In this document: one piece after another, positions 16,623 to 25,948 of the stretch
Position numbering within the stretch: position 1 is the stretch's first letter
How the letters are laid out: each line of letters starts with the position of its first letter
Assembly (NCBI GenBank): GCA_963792915.1
Contig: CAWBYD010000008.1
Location: 310,001 to 374,000 of the forward strand
Direction: 5' to 3'
DNA length: 64,000 nt
From: Solirubrobacter sp963792915
GTDB taxonomy: Bacteria > Actinomycetota > Thermoleophilia > Solirubrobacterales > Solirubrobacteraceae
Translations under genes and position numbers: made by a program
Notes under the pieces: generated by a model
What the model was told of the DNA's origin: nothing
The model's input: the letters and a program-made list of their open reading frames with translations, nothing else
Databases searched by the model: none

Positions 16623-18866
16623 TCACGGCGCCGTCGTCGAGAGCGTGAACGTCAGCGTCTTGGCGTAGCTGCCGGTGCGCAGCGCGTCAGCGGCGGCGAT
16701 CGACTGCTTGAAGGCGATCGTCACCTGGTCGTTGGACACCGGGCCGGCGTAGGTGAGCAGGCTCGCCGGGACCGGCGAGAGCGGGCCGCCGTTCGCGCCG
16801 ACCTGCAGCGCCTGCGGGAGCGAGAACGCGCCGTTGACCAGGTGACCCGGCGCGGTCGTGGCCGGGTCGGAGACGCTCAGCGCGGCGTCGCCGGCGGTGG
16901 AGATGACGGTCGCGGTCGTCGCCGCCGCGTAGTCCTTCGCGACGCCCGGAATGAACGCCCCGAACGAGGCCGGCGCGCCCAGGGTGAGTGCCAGCACCGC
17001 GGGCACCGTGCCGCCCGCCGAGGCAGTCGCCTGGGGCGAGACCGTGCCGGGCGACCCGGTCTCCCCGCCGGCCACGAACGCGCCGTTGCGCCCGGCCACG
17101 CTGATCGTGGTGAGCAGCGGCAGCGGCAGCGTCTCCGAGCCCAGGCGCGCCGCGTTGTCGAACGTGAAGTTGGTGACCGTCGTGCCGAAGCTCACGCCGG
17201 TGACGCGGTTGCCCTGCGCGTCGAACAGGTTGACGGCGTCGCCACCGGTGCTCAGGCCGACGCCAGAGCCGCTGTAGCTGCCGATCGCGAAGCCCGCGGG
17301 CACGGCGGTCCCGAACCACGCGCTCGTGAACGCGGACGCGGTCGAAGCGTTGCCCTCGATGAAGACGACCGACTGGCGCGGGGCGATGCTGCTCACGCCG
17401 CTGAGCGCGACGGCGTTGGCGAACGCGTTGGAGTTGTCGTCCATCTTGAAGCCGGTGAGCGCCACCGGGCCGGTCCCCGTATTGGTGACCTCGAACCAGT
17501 CGGCCCCGTAGGAGCTGTTGCCGCTGCTGCCCGGCGAGACCTCGGTGATCACCAGCGCCGACGGCGAGCCGCCCTGCGCCGGGCCGATCGTGAGCGTGAG
17601 CGGGCTGCTCGTGGCGTCGGGGGTGGACCCGACGGCGGGGTCGTCGACGGCGACGCTGACGGTGTAGCTGGGCTTCGCGGTGTGGTTGAGCGCGGTCCCG
17701 GCCTTCAGGTACAGGCCGGAGGCGTCGACCTCGAAGGCGGGAGCGTCCGGCCCGGTGACCGTGAGCTGGTTCGTGCCCAGGCCGTCGTCGGCGACCGCGA
17801 CGTCGGCGACCTTCAAGCGCGCCGCGGTGCTGGTGTCCTCGGCGATCGAGCCGACCTGATGCGTGAGCGTGACCGCGGTGGGCGGGAGGTTGGGTGCGGT
17901 GGACGGCGCGTAGACCCACAGCTGCGGATGGTTGACGTCGCCGCCGCCGTCCTCGTTGACCACGTAGAGCCGGCCGTCGTTGTCCAGCACGACACCCTCG
18001 TCGGTCTGGTCGGGCACCGACAGCGGGTTGCCGGGGTCGCCGACGATCGTCAGCGCGCTCGCGACGTGCCCGGAGCGGTCGATGTTGACGATCCGGCCCG
18101 ACTCCTGGCTGAGCAGGATCAGGTGGGTCGTGTCGGGGCCGGTCAGCGTCGTCAGGTTCGAGAGCGCGAACACGTCGGAGAAGTCCGCGAGCCCGGCCAG
18201 CGCCGGGTCGAACAGGTTGACCGAGTTCTCCGTGGTCGGCGACCCGTTGGTCGCGGTGCCGGCCGCGAAGTCGATGCCGGTCTGGAAGATGCCCTCCGGC
18301 TGCGTCTCCTTGACGGCGACGAAGCCGCTCGTCAGCGGGTCGTCGGTGACGCCCTCGATCCCGATGTTGTCGATCGTCGTGCCGAGCTTGACGGTCTGGA
18401 CGTCGCTGCGGTTGAGCGTCGTGTTCGCAACGTAGGTGAAGCGGTCGATCTGCCGGTAGCGCTCCTCGGCGAGCACGAACCGGCCGCCGCCGATATAGGC
18501 GATGCCCTCGGTGTCGTAGAACTCCGTGCCCTGCGGGCTGGCGCCGCGCGCCAGCGTCATCGAGTTGATCAGATGCCCGGTCTTGTCGACCTGCACGACC
18601 GAGGTGCCGCCGTCGCCGACCACGAACAGCGAGTCGGTGTCCCAGTCGTACGTGACCGACGAGGCCTCTTGGGCCAGCAGGCTGTTGGCGGGCGGGGGCG
18701 TCCGCGTCGGCTCCGGCAGGTCGTAGCGCCCGACGCGCACGTAGGTCGACAGGTCGACGCCGGTCAGCGGTGCGGCCGGCGCCGCCGACGGCGCCGCGAG
18801 CGCCACGGCGGCCACCGCGAGAGCGCCCCGCACCAGCCGAACAACTGTTTCGCGTCCTGCGATCAT
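16623..18866 (-). CDS. secreted phytase-like/SdiA-regulated beta-propeller protein with lamin-tail domain and shared C-terminal module
   Basis: The 747-residue exported protein has a signal peptide ending near residue 32 (APAA|PLTG). Residues about 50-325 form a propeller-like region of the SdiA-regulated / esterase-like phytase type (DTEGIAYIGGGRFVLAEER, IGIEGVTDD, DEGVVLDNDGRLYVVNEDG). A cadherin-like segment follows (about 330-430), then a lamin-tail domain (about 440-600: VITEVSPGSSG, GADWFEVTNTG). The last 137 residues are the module shared with the GH3 and rhamnosidase proteins. Lamin-tail domains occur in many surface or nuclease proteins. Enzymatic activity is not assured. Confidence 0.8.
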   Translation of the reverse strand: MIAGRETVVRLVRGALAVAAVALAAPSAAPAAPLTGVDLSTYVRVGRYDLPEPTRTPPPANSLLAQEASSVTYDWDTDSLFVVGDGGTSVVQVDKTGHLINSMTLARGASPQGTEFYDTEGIAYIGGGRFVLAEERYRQIDRFTYVANTTLNRSDVQTVKLGTTIDNIGIEGVTDDPLTSGFVAVKETQPEGIFQTGIDFAAGTATNGSPTTENSVNLFDPALAGLADFSDVFALSNLTTLTGPDTTHLILLSQESGRIVNIDRSGHVASALTIVGDPGNPLSVPDQTDEGVVLDNDGRLYVVNEDGGGDVNHPQLWVYAPSTAPNLPPTAVTLTHQVGSIAEDTSTAARLKVADVAVADDGLGTNQLTVTGPDAPAFEVDASGLYLKAGTALNHTAKPSYTVSVAVDDPAVGSTPDATSSPLTLTIGPAQGGSPSALVITEVSPGSSGNSSYGADWFEVTNTGTGPVALTGFKMDDNSNAFANAVALSGVSSIAPRQSVVFIEGNASTASAFTSAWFGTAVPAGFAIGSYSGSGVGLSTGGDAVNLFDAQGNRVTGVSFGTTVTNFTFDNAARLGSETLPLPLLTTISVAGRNGAFVAGGETGSPGTVSPQATASAGGTVPAVLALTLGAPASFGAFIPGVAKDYAAATTATVISTAGDAALSVSDPATTAPGHLVNGAFSLPQALQVGANGGPLSPVPASLLTYAGPVSNDQVTIAFKQSIAAADALRTGSYAKTLTFTLSTTAP

Positions 18867-18929
18867 GACCCGTCTCCTGTAGGCATCAAGCGCTTGCCGC
18901 GACCCTATGGGCGCGCCCCGGGAGCCTTG

Positions 18930-20342
18930 TTACGAATGTGTTCTCGCTGCGGGCTCGCCGGACGCGGCGAGCGGGAGCCGCAGGCGCACGATCGTCGTGC
19001 CGTCGCCACCGGTGTCGTGGGCGAGCGCGCCGCCCATCGCCTCGGTGAAGCCGCGCGCCACGGCCATGCCGAGATCGGAGCCGTGCTCGTGGACGCTGCC
19101 GCTCGCCACCACCTCCACGCGCGCGCTGGACGCTCCCGACGTGGCCCGGAGCTCGACCTCGTCGCCGTGCCGCAGCGCGTCGTCGAGCAGGTTGGCGAGC
19201 ACCCGCTCGAGCAGTGCAGGATCGGCCAGCACGGGGGCGAGGTCGGTGGGGAGCAGCGTCCGGACGCGCTTCAGCGCGCCGGGCAGGCTGGCCACCGCGG
19301 CGGCGACGATCTCGGCGAGCGCGGCAGGGCGCGGCGCGACGGCGAGCGTCCCGCCCTGCAGGCGGCTGGCGTCCAGCAGGTCCGCGCCGAGCCGGCGCAG
19401 CCGGTGCGCGGACGCCTCGATGCCGTCGAGCGCGTCGGCGCGCTCGGAGCCGTCGCGCAGCGCCGCGGCGCCCGCCTCGATGCCGGCGACGGGAGCGTCG
19501 AGCTCTCGCGCGGCGGCGCCCAGCAGGGCCGTCCGCAGGCGGTCGGTCTCCGCCAGCGTCTTGGCGGTCTTGGCCTGGGCGCTGAGCTGGCGCGTCTCGT
19601 AGGCCGACTGCGCGGCGGCGGCGAACGCGGTCAGAACGCGGTGGTCCTCGGCGAACAGCGCCGGCCCGCGCCCCACCAGCCGCATGCGGCGGTTGATCGG
19701 GATGTCGAACTGCAGCGGCGCCTCCTGCCCGGGCGGCGCCCAGCCCGAGCGCTCGACGTCGATCCACGGGTCGTCGGAGCCGTCGCGCACCTTCAGCACC
19801 ACGGACTCCATGTGGAACGCCTCGCGGGCGCGCTGGATCACCTCCTTCAGCGACGATGTCTCGTCGACGACGTCGGCGCCCGCCAGCCCGCGCAGCATCT
19901 CGGTCTGCGCCGCCGCCTGCTCGGCGGCGCGCGTGCGGCGTGCCGCGAAGTCCAGCGCCCCGCTGACCACGATCGCGACGACCAGGAAGACGCCCAGCGT
20001 CAGCGCCTGGTGGCGGTGCTCGATGTCCAGCGTATGGACCGGCGCGACGAAGAAGTAGTTGATCACGAGCGTCGCGGCGATCGCCCCCATGACCGCGATC
20101 AGCACGCCGCCGATCGCCGCCATCACGACGACCGCCACGAGGTAGATCAGCACCACGGTCTCCAGCGAGGCCGACGAGCTGTCGAGCACGAGCGTCAGCA
20201 GCGGCAGCCCGAGCACGCCCACGCCCAGCCCGGCGAGCTGGCGCCGGGCGCCCACGCCACCGCGGATCGCGCGCTGGGACGGCTGCTCCTCCTCGAGCAG
20301 GTCCTCGGTGCGGACGCGCTCGATCCGGCTTGAGATGCTCAT
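18930..20342 (-). CDS. KdpD-like sensor protein with degenerate kinase core (pseudokinase)
   Basis: The 470-residue protein has a DUF4118 membrane domain like that of KdpD (about 37-131), a GAF-like region (about 150-255) and a kinase-like C-terminus. It lacks KdpD's N-terminal cytoplasmic domains. The phosphoacceptor His of the H-box is replaced by Arg279 (ALLGAAARELDAP, where KdpD has SHDL), the N-box Asn is Asp388 (NLLDDAL), and the glycine boxes are weak. Autophosphorylation is therefore unlikely. ATG at 20342 overlaps the TGA of the KimA-like gene, so it is coupled to potassium uptake and may be a binding or scaffolding sensor. No response regulator is next to it. Confidence 0.8.
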   Translation of the reverse strand: MSISSRIERVRTEDLLEEEQPSQRAIRGGVGARRQLAGLGVGVLGLPLLTLVLDSSSASLETVVLIYLVAVVVMAAIGGVLIAVMGAIAATLVINYFFVAPVHTLDIEHRHQALTLGVFLVVAIVVSGALDFAARRTRAAEQAAAQTEMLRGLAGADVVDETSSLKEVIQRAREAFHMESVVLKVRDGSDDPWIDVERSGWAPPGQEAPLQFDIPINRRMRLVGRGPALFAEDHRVLTAFAAAAQSAYETRQLSAQAKTAKTLAETDRLRTALLGAAARELDAPVAGIEAGAAALRDGSERADALDGIEASAHRLRRLGADLLDASRLQGGTLAVAPRPAALAEIVAAAVASLPGALKRVRTLLPTDLAPVLADPALLERVLANLLDDALRHGDEVELRATSGASSARVEVVASGSVHEHGSDLGMAVARGFTEAMGGALAHDTGGDGTTIVRLRLPLAASGEPAARTHS

Positions 20343-22309
20343 CCCACGACCTCCGCGTCCTGCGCGTCCGGGCCGGGCTCCAGCCCCGCCGCGGGCCCTT
20401 CGCCCACCGCGTCGAGCAGCCACGGCACGCTCGTGACCGTGACCGCGGGCTCGAACAGGAGCCGCGCCTTGAGCCGCAGCGCGGTCTGGTTGTGCAGCAG
20501 CTGCTGCCACCAGCGCCGCACGACGTATTCGGGCATGACGACCGAGACCACGTCACCGGGCTGTTCGCGCCGCACCTGGCGAACGTAGCGCAGCACGGGA
20601 CGGACGGTCTCGCGGTAGGGGGACTCGAGCAGCACCAGGCGGATCGGGACGCCCCGCTCCACCCACTCCTCCGCGAGCTCGCTGTCCTCTCCGGCCGTCA
20701 CGTTGAGCGCGACCAGCGAGGCTGGGCGCGTGGCCTGCGCGAACGCCAGCGCCCGCAGTGTCGGGCCGTTGAGCTTGGAGACGAGCACGACGGCGTGCAG
20801 CCGGCCGGGCGCGACGACGCCGGAGGCCGTCGGCGCCAGCGCGCGCGACACGTGCCGGTAGTGGCTCGCGATCGTCTTCATCAGCGTGAACAGCAGCGGC
20901 GCGGCGAGCACGACGATCCACGCGCCGTGCGAGAACTTCGTGACCAGCACGATGATCAGCACGACGCCGGTGACGACCGCTCCGGTCCCGTTGATCGACT
21001 GCTTGATGCGCACGTCGCGGCGCTCGCGCGCGTCCAGCGGATGCTCGAGCAGCTCCCGCTGCCAGTGGCGCACCATCCCGGTCTGGCTGAGCGTGAACGA
21101 CAGGAAGACGCCGAGGATGTAGAGCTGGATCAGGCGGTCCACGCGCGCGTCGAAGGCCACGATCAGGATGCCCGCGATCGTGGCCAGGATCAGGATGCCG
21201 TTGGAGAACACCAGCCGGTCGCCGCGGTGGGCGAGCTGGCGCGGCAGGTAGCCGTCGCGGCCCAGCAGCGAGCCGAGCAGCGGGAAGCCGTTGAACGCCG
21301 TGTTGGCGGCGAGCACGAGGATCGCGGCCGTGAACGCCTGCAGCAGGTAGAACGGCGCGCTGGACCCGAACGCGGCGAGCCCGATCTGGCTCAGCGCCGT
21401 CCGCTGCTCGGCGCCGGCCGGGAAGCCGACGAGGTTCGCGGTGTCCTCGGCCATGTGGACGTGCGAGAGCAGCGCCAGGGCGGTGATGCCCGCGAACATC
21501 GTCGTCGCCAGCGCTCCCATCGCCACCAGTGTCCCCGCCGCGTTGCGGCTCTTGGGCTCGCGGAACGCCGGCACGCCGTTGGAGATCGCCTCGACGCCGG
21601 TCAGCGCCGTGCAGCCGGACGCGAACGCCCGCGCCGCCAGGAAGATCGTCAGGAGCCCGCCGGTGTGCTCGGTCTGGTGGATGCCGTAGTGCGCGCTCTC
21701 CGCGACCAGTCCGTGCCCGAACGCCAGCTTGGCGAAACCGATCGCCAGCATCACGTAGATGATCACCACGAACCCGTAGGTCGGGATCGCGAACGCCCGG
21801 CCGGACTCCTTGACGCCGCGCAGGTTCGCGATCGTGAGCAGCGCCAGGAAGAACAGCGACAGGGCCACCGCGTGCGACGCGAGCGACGGGATGGCGCTGG
21901 TGATCGCCGCGACGCCCGCGACGATCGACACCGCGACGGTCAGGACGTAGTCGATCAGCAGCGCCGACGCGGCCACCAGCGAGGCGTCCTCGCCGAGGTT
22001 GTCGCGGCTGACCGCATACGCGCCGCCGCCGTTCGGATACGCGTAACACGTCTGCCGGTAGGAGGCGACGACCACGATGAGCAGGACCACCACGGCGGCG
22101 GCCAGCCAGCTCGTGAGGTGCAGCGCGGCGAGCCCGCCGAGGCCGAGGACGAGCACGATCTGCTCGGTCGCGTACGCCACCGAGGACAGCGGGTCCGAGC
22201 AGAACACCGGCAGCGCCAGCCACTTCGGCAGCAGGGTGTCTTCGAGACGGTCGCTGCGCAGCGGGCGCCCGACGACGGCGCGCATCACGGCTGACGCGGA
22301 AGAGGCCAT
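20339..22309 (-). CDS. KimA-like potassium importer (APC superfamily)
   Basis: The 656-residue protein has about 12 membrane segments and a cytoplasmic C-terminal domain of about 180 residues. It begins with DPLSSVAYATEQ, typical of KimA/YdaO-type APC transporters, and includes NGGGAY and TALTGVEAISNGVPAF. Family members such as Bacillus KimA import K+ with protons. The C-terminal part resembles a universal-stress-like fold. Four bases overlap the pseudokinase downstream; Kup lies 50 bp upstream on the same strand. An amino-acid permease is the alternative, but the paired Kup gene favours potassium. Confidence 0.8.
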   Translation of the reverse strand: MASSASAVMRAVVGRPLRSDRLEDTLLPKWLALPVFCSDPLSSVAYATEQIVLVLGLGGLAALHLTSWLAAAVVVLLIVVVASYRQTCYAYPNGGGAYAVSRDNLGEDASLVAASALLIDYVLTVAVSIVAGVAAITSAIPSLASHAVALSLFFLALLTIANLRGVKESGRAFAIPTYGFVVIIYVMLAIGFAKLAFGHGLVAESAHYGIHQTEHTGGLLTIFLAARAFASGCTALTGVEAISNGVPAFREPKSRNAAGTLVAMGALATTMFAGITALALLSHVHMAEDTANLVGFPAGAEQRTALSQIGLAAFGSSAPFYLLQAFTAAILVLAANTAFNGFPLLGSLLGRDGYLPRQLAHRGDRLVFSNGILILATIAGILIVAFDARVDRLIQLYILGVFLSFTLSQTGMVRHWQRELLEHPLDARERRDVRIKQSINGTGAVVTGVVLIIVLVTKFSHGAWIVVLAAPLLFTLMKTIASHYRHVSRALAPTASGVVAPGRLHAVVLVSKLNGPTLRALAFAQATRPASLVALNVTAGEDSELAEEWVERGVPIRLVLLESPYRETVRPVLRYVRQVRREQPGDVVSVVMPEYVVRRWWQQLLHNQTALRLKARLLFEPAVTVTSVPWLLDAVGEGPAAGLEPGPDAQDAEVVG

Positions 22310-22359
22310 TGGGGGTGGTTGTATCTCTCTGAGCGTCTGTGAGCGTGACGTGAGCTCGC

Positions 22360-24264
22360 CTAGAGCTCGATCTGGGAGCCGAGGATCACGGTCCGGTCAC
22401 GCGGGAGGTTGAAGTATTCGGCCGCATCGGCGGTGATGCGCGAGGTCGCGAGGAACAGTCGCTTGCGCCAGCCGGCCAGCTCGTGAGCGTCGCCGCGGTG
22501 CAGCTCGATCCGCGACAGGAAGTAGGTGGCCTCGTCGACCTCCAGCGGGCATTCGATCTCGGCGGGATCGATCAGCCGCAGCACCGCGGGGACGTCGGTG
22601 TCGTCCATATAGCCGAAGCGCGCGGAGACGTGCGTGATGCCGTCGTCGGCGTAGCCGAGCGCGTCGACCACGATCCGGTCGCTCGCGGCGACGTGCGGCA
22701 CCGGCAGCGTCTCGATCGCGAGGATGACGACGTGCTCGGACAGCGCGTGCAGGTGCTGGACGCTGGCGCGCATCGCCAGCGGCGCGGTCTCCTTGCTGCG
22801 GTTCAGGAACACCGCGGTGCCCGGGACGCGCACCACCGGCGCGGGCGTGTCGTGCAGCGCCGTGATGAACGCGCGCAGCGGCCCCTCCTCGTGCCGGCGC
22901 AGGTCGGTCACGAGCTCGCGGCCGCGCTGCCATGTGGTGAGCACGGTGAAGGCCGTCACCGCGATCAGCAGCGGCAGCCAGCCCCCGTGCACGAACTTGG
23001 TCAGGTTCGCGGCGAAGAACAGCAGGTCGACAGCCAGCAGCCCGGCGGCGCCGAGCGCCACGATCCAGAACGGGCGGTGCCAGCTCCGGCGCACGATGTA
23101 GAAGAACAGCAGGGTCGTGATCGTGATCGTGCCGGTGACCGCCATCCCGAACGCGAACGCCAACGCGGCGGAGCTCTCGAACGTGAACACCAGCGTCAGC
23201 ACCGAGACCAGCAGCACCCAGTTGATGAGCGGCACGTAGATCTGGCCGATCGTCTCGGCGGAGGTGTGCGCGACCCGCAGTCGCGGCAGGTAGCCCAGCT
23301 GCACGGCCTGGTGGGCCACGGAGTACGCGCCGGTGATCACCGCCTGCGACGCGATCACCGTCGCGGCGGTGGCGAGCAGCACGATCGGGTTCTGGGCCCA
23401 GTGGGGGACGAGCAGGAAGAACGGGCTGCTGACCGCGCTGCGGTCGTGGAGGATCAGCGCCCCCTGGCCCAGGTAGCTGAGCGTGCAGGCGGGGAAGACG
23501 AGCCCGACCCACGCGCGCGTGACCGGCGCGCGCCCGAAGTGGCCCATGTCGGCGTACAGCGCCTCCGCTCCGGTGACCGCGAGCACGACCGCCGCGAGCG
23601 AGAAGAACGCGGTGGGGAAGTGGCCGAACAGGAAGCTCGCGGCGTAGGTCGGAGATAGCGCCTTGAGGATCTGCGGCTCGTGCGCGATCCCGTGGACCCC
23701 GGCGACCCCGATGGTCACGAACCCCACGACCATGATCGGCCCGAACAGCCGGCCGACGGCCGCGGTGCCGAGGCGCTGGAGCGCGAACAGCACCACGATG
23801 ATCGCGGCCGTGATCGGCACCACGAGGTGCGCGAGCGACGGCGCGGCGACCTTCAGTCCCTCGACCGCCGAGAGCACCGAGATCGCCGGCGTGATCATGC
23901 TGTCGCCGAAGAACAGCGACGCGCCGAAGATCCCCAGCGCCGCCAGCGCGAGCGTCGTGCGCCGCCCGGCGGCGTCCGGCAGGCGCCGGATCAGCGTGAT
24001 CAGCGCCATGATCCCGCCCTCGCCCTCGTTGTCGGCCCGCATCACGAGCACGACGTACGTGATCGTGACGATGATCATCACCGACCAGAAGATCAGCGAC
24101 ACGACGCCGACCACGTTCGTGTCCGTCACGGCGATGGGATGCGGGTCGCCCGGGTTGAAGACCGTCTCCAGCGTGTAGAGCGGGCTGGTGCCGATGTCGC
24201 CGAAGACCACGCCGAGCGCGCCGAGCGTCAGCGCGGCGCGCGCGCCGTGAGCGGTGCGGCTCAT
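22360..24264 (-). CDS. kup: Kup-type low-affinity potassium transporter
   Basis: The 634-residue protein is of normal Kup length with 12 membrane segments. Signatures are GVVFGDIGTSPLYT at the N-terminus, DNEGEGG, ASLFFGDSMITPAISVLS, GAEALYADMGHFG and VHGGW. The C-terminal hydrophilic domain is present. Kup proteins import K+ with H+. It is the first gene of a probable three-gene potassium group, kup, KimA-like, KdpD-like pseudokinase. A TACGAT -10-like box (24274-24279, minus strand) just before the ATG suggests a very short leader. Confidence 0.93.
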   Translation of the reverse strand: MSRTAHGARAALTLGALGVVFGDIGTSPLYTLETVFNPGDPHPIAVTDTNVVGVVSLIFWSVMIIVTITYVVLVMRADNEGEGGIMALITLIRRLPDAAGRRTTLALAALGIFGASLFFGDSMITPAISVLSAVEGLKVAAPSLAHLVVPITAAIIVVLFALQRLGTAAVGRLFGPIMVVGFVTIGVAGVHGIAHEPQILKALSPTYAASFLFGHFPTAFFSLAAVVLAVTGAEALYADMGHFGRAPVTRAWVGLVFPACTLSYLGQGALILHDRSAVSSPFFLLVPHWAQNPIVLLATAATVIASQAVITGAYSVAHQAVQLGYLPRLRVAHTSAETIGQIYVPLINWVLLVSVLTLVFTFESSAALAFAFGMAVTGTITITTLLFFYIVRRSWHRPFWIVALGAAGLLAVDLLFFAANLTKFVHGGWLPLLIAVTAFTVLTTWQRGRELVTDLRRHEEGPLRAFITALHDTPAPVVRVPGTAVFLNRSKETAPLAMRASVQHLHALSEHVVILAIETLPVPHVAASDRIVVDALGYADDGITHVSARFGYMDDTDVPAVLRLIDPAEIECPLEVDEATYFLSRIELHRGDAHELAGWRKRLFLATSRITADAAEYFNLPRDRTVILGSQIEL

Positions 24265-24553
24265 CCGCCGGCGATCGTAACGCGGGGATTGCCGGCGTGA
24301 CGGCGACGATCGTCGCGACGCACGATCAGGTGCTGCACCCAGCCCAGGCGCCCGCCGTCGCCGTCGACGACGCCGCCGATCACAGCGACAGGTGCAGCAC
24401 CGGCGGAGCGTCCATGGCTCCGGAGGCTTCGCCGGGCGCCTGAGAGACTGGGTCTACACTGAACGGTGGAGGGCATCGAACGATGACGCCGGGCTGACCG
24501 GCAGCGCCGTCTGACTTCCGCAGAACAGTTCAACTCGTTCTCGGAGGTGCCGG
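24265..24553. promoter_or_regulatory. 289-bp divergent regulatory region with large inverted repeats
   Basis: The gap between kup and the desaturase gene holds no convincing gene. It has a perfect 14-bp palindrome GCGACGATCGTCGC (24303-24316). It also has a perfect 11-bp inverted repeat, GGTGCTGCACC (24329-24339) and GGTGCAGCACC (24391-24401), that could fold as a long hairpin. TACACT at 24455-24460 is a possible -10 for the desaturase without a good -35. No known riboswitch consensus was recognised. Confidence 0.45.
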
Positions 24554-25498
24554 ATGTCCGGCGTAGCTGTGATCACCCCGTCTCGCGACGACGTCGAGCC
24601 CGTCGCGCACGAGACGGCCGATCGGATCTTGACGGGCGCGGCCACCGTGGTCCCGTTCCTGGCGCTCGGCGTCGTGGCCTGGCAGGCCTGGGGCCACGCG
24701 CTGCGACTGACCGACCTGCTGCTGTTCGCCGTGCTCTACATCGCCACGGCGCTCGGCGTGACCGTCGGCTACCACCGTCTCTTCACGCACCGGAGCTTCA
24801 AGACCACCCGTCTGCTGCGGGTGCTGTTCGCCGTGCTCGGCTCCGCGGCGGTCGAGGGGCCGGTCATCTCGTGGGTGGCGGACCACCGCAAGCACCACGC
24901 GTTCAGCGACCGCGAGGGCGATCCGCATAGCCCGCACGTGGGTCACGGCGGCGGCTGGCGCGGGACCATGCATGGGCTGCTGCACGCCCACCTCGGCTGG
25001 CTGTTCATGCACGACCAGCGCGGCCGGCGCTCGCGCTACGCCCCCGACCTGCTCGCCGACCCCGCCGTGCGCTTCGTGGACCGGACGTTCATCGTCTGGG
25101 TGCTCGCGGGGCTGGCGCTGCCGTTCGGGCTCGGCTGGGCGCTGGGCGGGACGCTCGTCGCGGGGCTGACCGGGCTGCTGTGGGGCGGCGCGGTGCGCAT
25201 GCTGGTGCTGCACCACGTGACGTTCTCGATCAACTCGCTGTGCCACTACTTCGGACGGCGGCGGTTCGCGACCGAGGACGAGTCGCGCAACCTCGCGTGG
25301 CTGGCGCTGCCGTCGATGGGCGAGGCGTGGCACAACAACCACCACGCCTTTCCGACCTCGGCCGACCACGGCCTGCGCGCCTGGGAGGTCGATCCCTCGG
25401 CGCTCGTGATCCGCGCGCTGGAGCGGACCGGGCTCGCGTGGGACGTGCGGCGGATCTCGCGTGAGCGCCAGGACCGCCGCTACGGCGTGCCGGCGTGA
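24554..25498 (+). CDS. membrane fatty acid (acyl-CoA/lipid) delta-9-type desaturase
   Basis: The 314-residue di-iron membrane desaturase has all three histidine boxes: HRLFTH (74-79), HRKHH (111-115) and HNNHH (260-264). Four hydrophobic segments lie between them. These enzymes introduce a double bond into fatty acyl chains, adjusting membrane fluidity. ATG at 24554 follows GGAGG (24543-24547) at good spacing. The gene is divergent from kup and overlaps the DUF2294 gene tail-to-tail by 19 bp. Electron donors are not encoded here. Confidence 0.92.
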   Translation: MSGVAVITPSRDDVEPVAHETADRILTGAATVVPFLALGVVAWQAWGHALRLTDLLLFAVLYIATALGVTVGYHRLFTHRSFKTTRLLRVLFAVLGSAAVEGPVISWVADHRKHHAFSDREGDPHSPHVGHGGGWRGTMHGLLHAHLGWLFMHDQRGRRSRYAPDLLADPAVRFVDRTFIVWVLAGLALPFGLGWALGGTLVAGLTGLLWGGAVRMLVLHHVTFSINSLCHYFGRRRFATEDESRNLAWLALPSMGEAWHNNHHAFPTSADHGLRAWEVDPSALVIRALERTGLAWDVRRISRERQDRRYGVPA

Positions 25499-25896
25499 GC
25501 CTGGGGCAGTTCGTGCTCGGCGACGAGGTCGCTTGGTTCGAGCACGAACACCTCGCAGATCATGTCGGGCGACTGCTGGTTGCCGCTCATGAAGCCGATC
25601 ACGCGCCGGCCGGTGGCGTGCTCGACGACGGCCGCGAAGCGTTCGCGCATCACTTCCTGGAACTCGATCCGCTGCTGGATCACGGCGTGTCCGCGGCCGC
25701 CGTCGAACAGGGTCTGCTCGACGCGTGTGAACCCGCCGCGCAGCACGCAGACGACCAGATCGTCCATGTAGTAGCTCTTGGCCTGCGTCGGTCCGCGGCC
25801 GTAGTACTCCTTCAGCAGCGCGACCATGCCGTCGGAGACAGCGGTGAGCACGCCACCGTGGGTTTCGTGGAGGCTGCGGCTGTCACGCTCCGGCAT
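25480..25896 (-). CDS. DUF2294 family protein
   Basis: The protein has about 138 residues and matches the DUF2294 pattern: GRGPTQAKSYYMDDLVVCVL, then a segment with RFAAVVEHATGRRV and GFMSGNQ. ATG at 25896 is used; the GTG just before it at 25899 adds one residue. The family occurs in many soil bacteria and has no established biochemical role. Its 3' end overlaps the end of the desaturase gene on the other strand. Confidence 0.75.
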   Translation of the reverse strand: MPERDSRSLHETHGGVLTAVSDGMVALLKEYYGRGPTQAKSYYMDDLVVCVLRGGFTRVEQTLFDGGRGHAVIQQRIEFQEVMRERFAAVVEHATGRRVIGFMSGNQQSPDMICEVFVLEPSDLVAEHELPQAHAGTP

Positions 25897-25948
25897 CACG
25901 CTCGATCGTAAAACAGCGGCGAAAAGCGTGCCACGTCGGCGGCCCCCC

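Noticed and set aside
24265..24553. Possible c-di-AMP or other riboswitch near the potassium genes
   Set aside because: Inverted repeats are present, but I could not match them to a known riboswitch consensus; kept only as a regulatory region.
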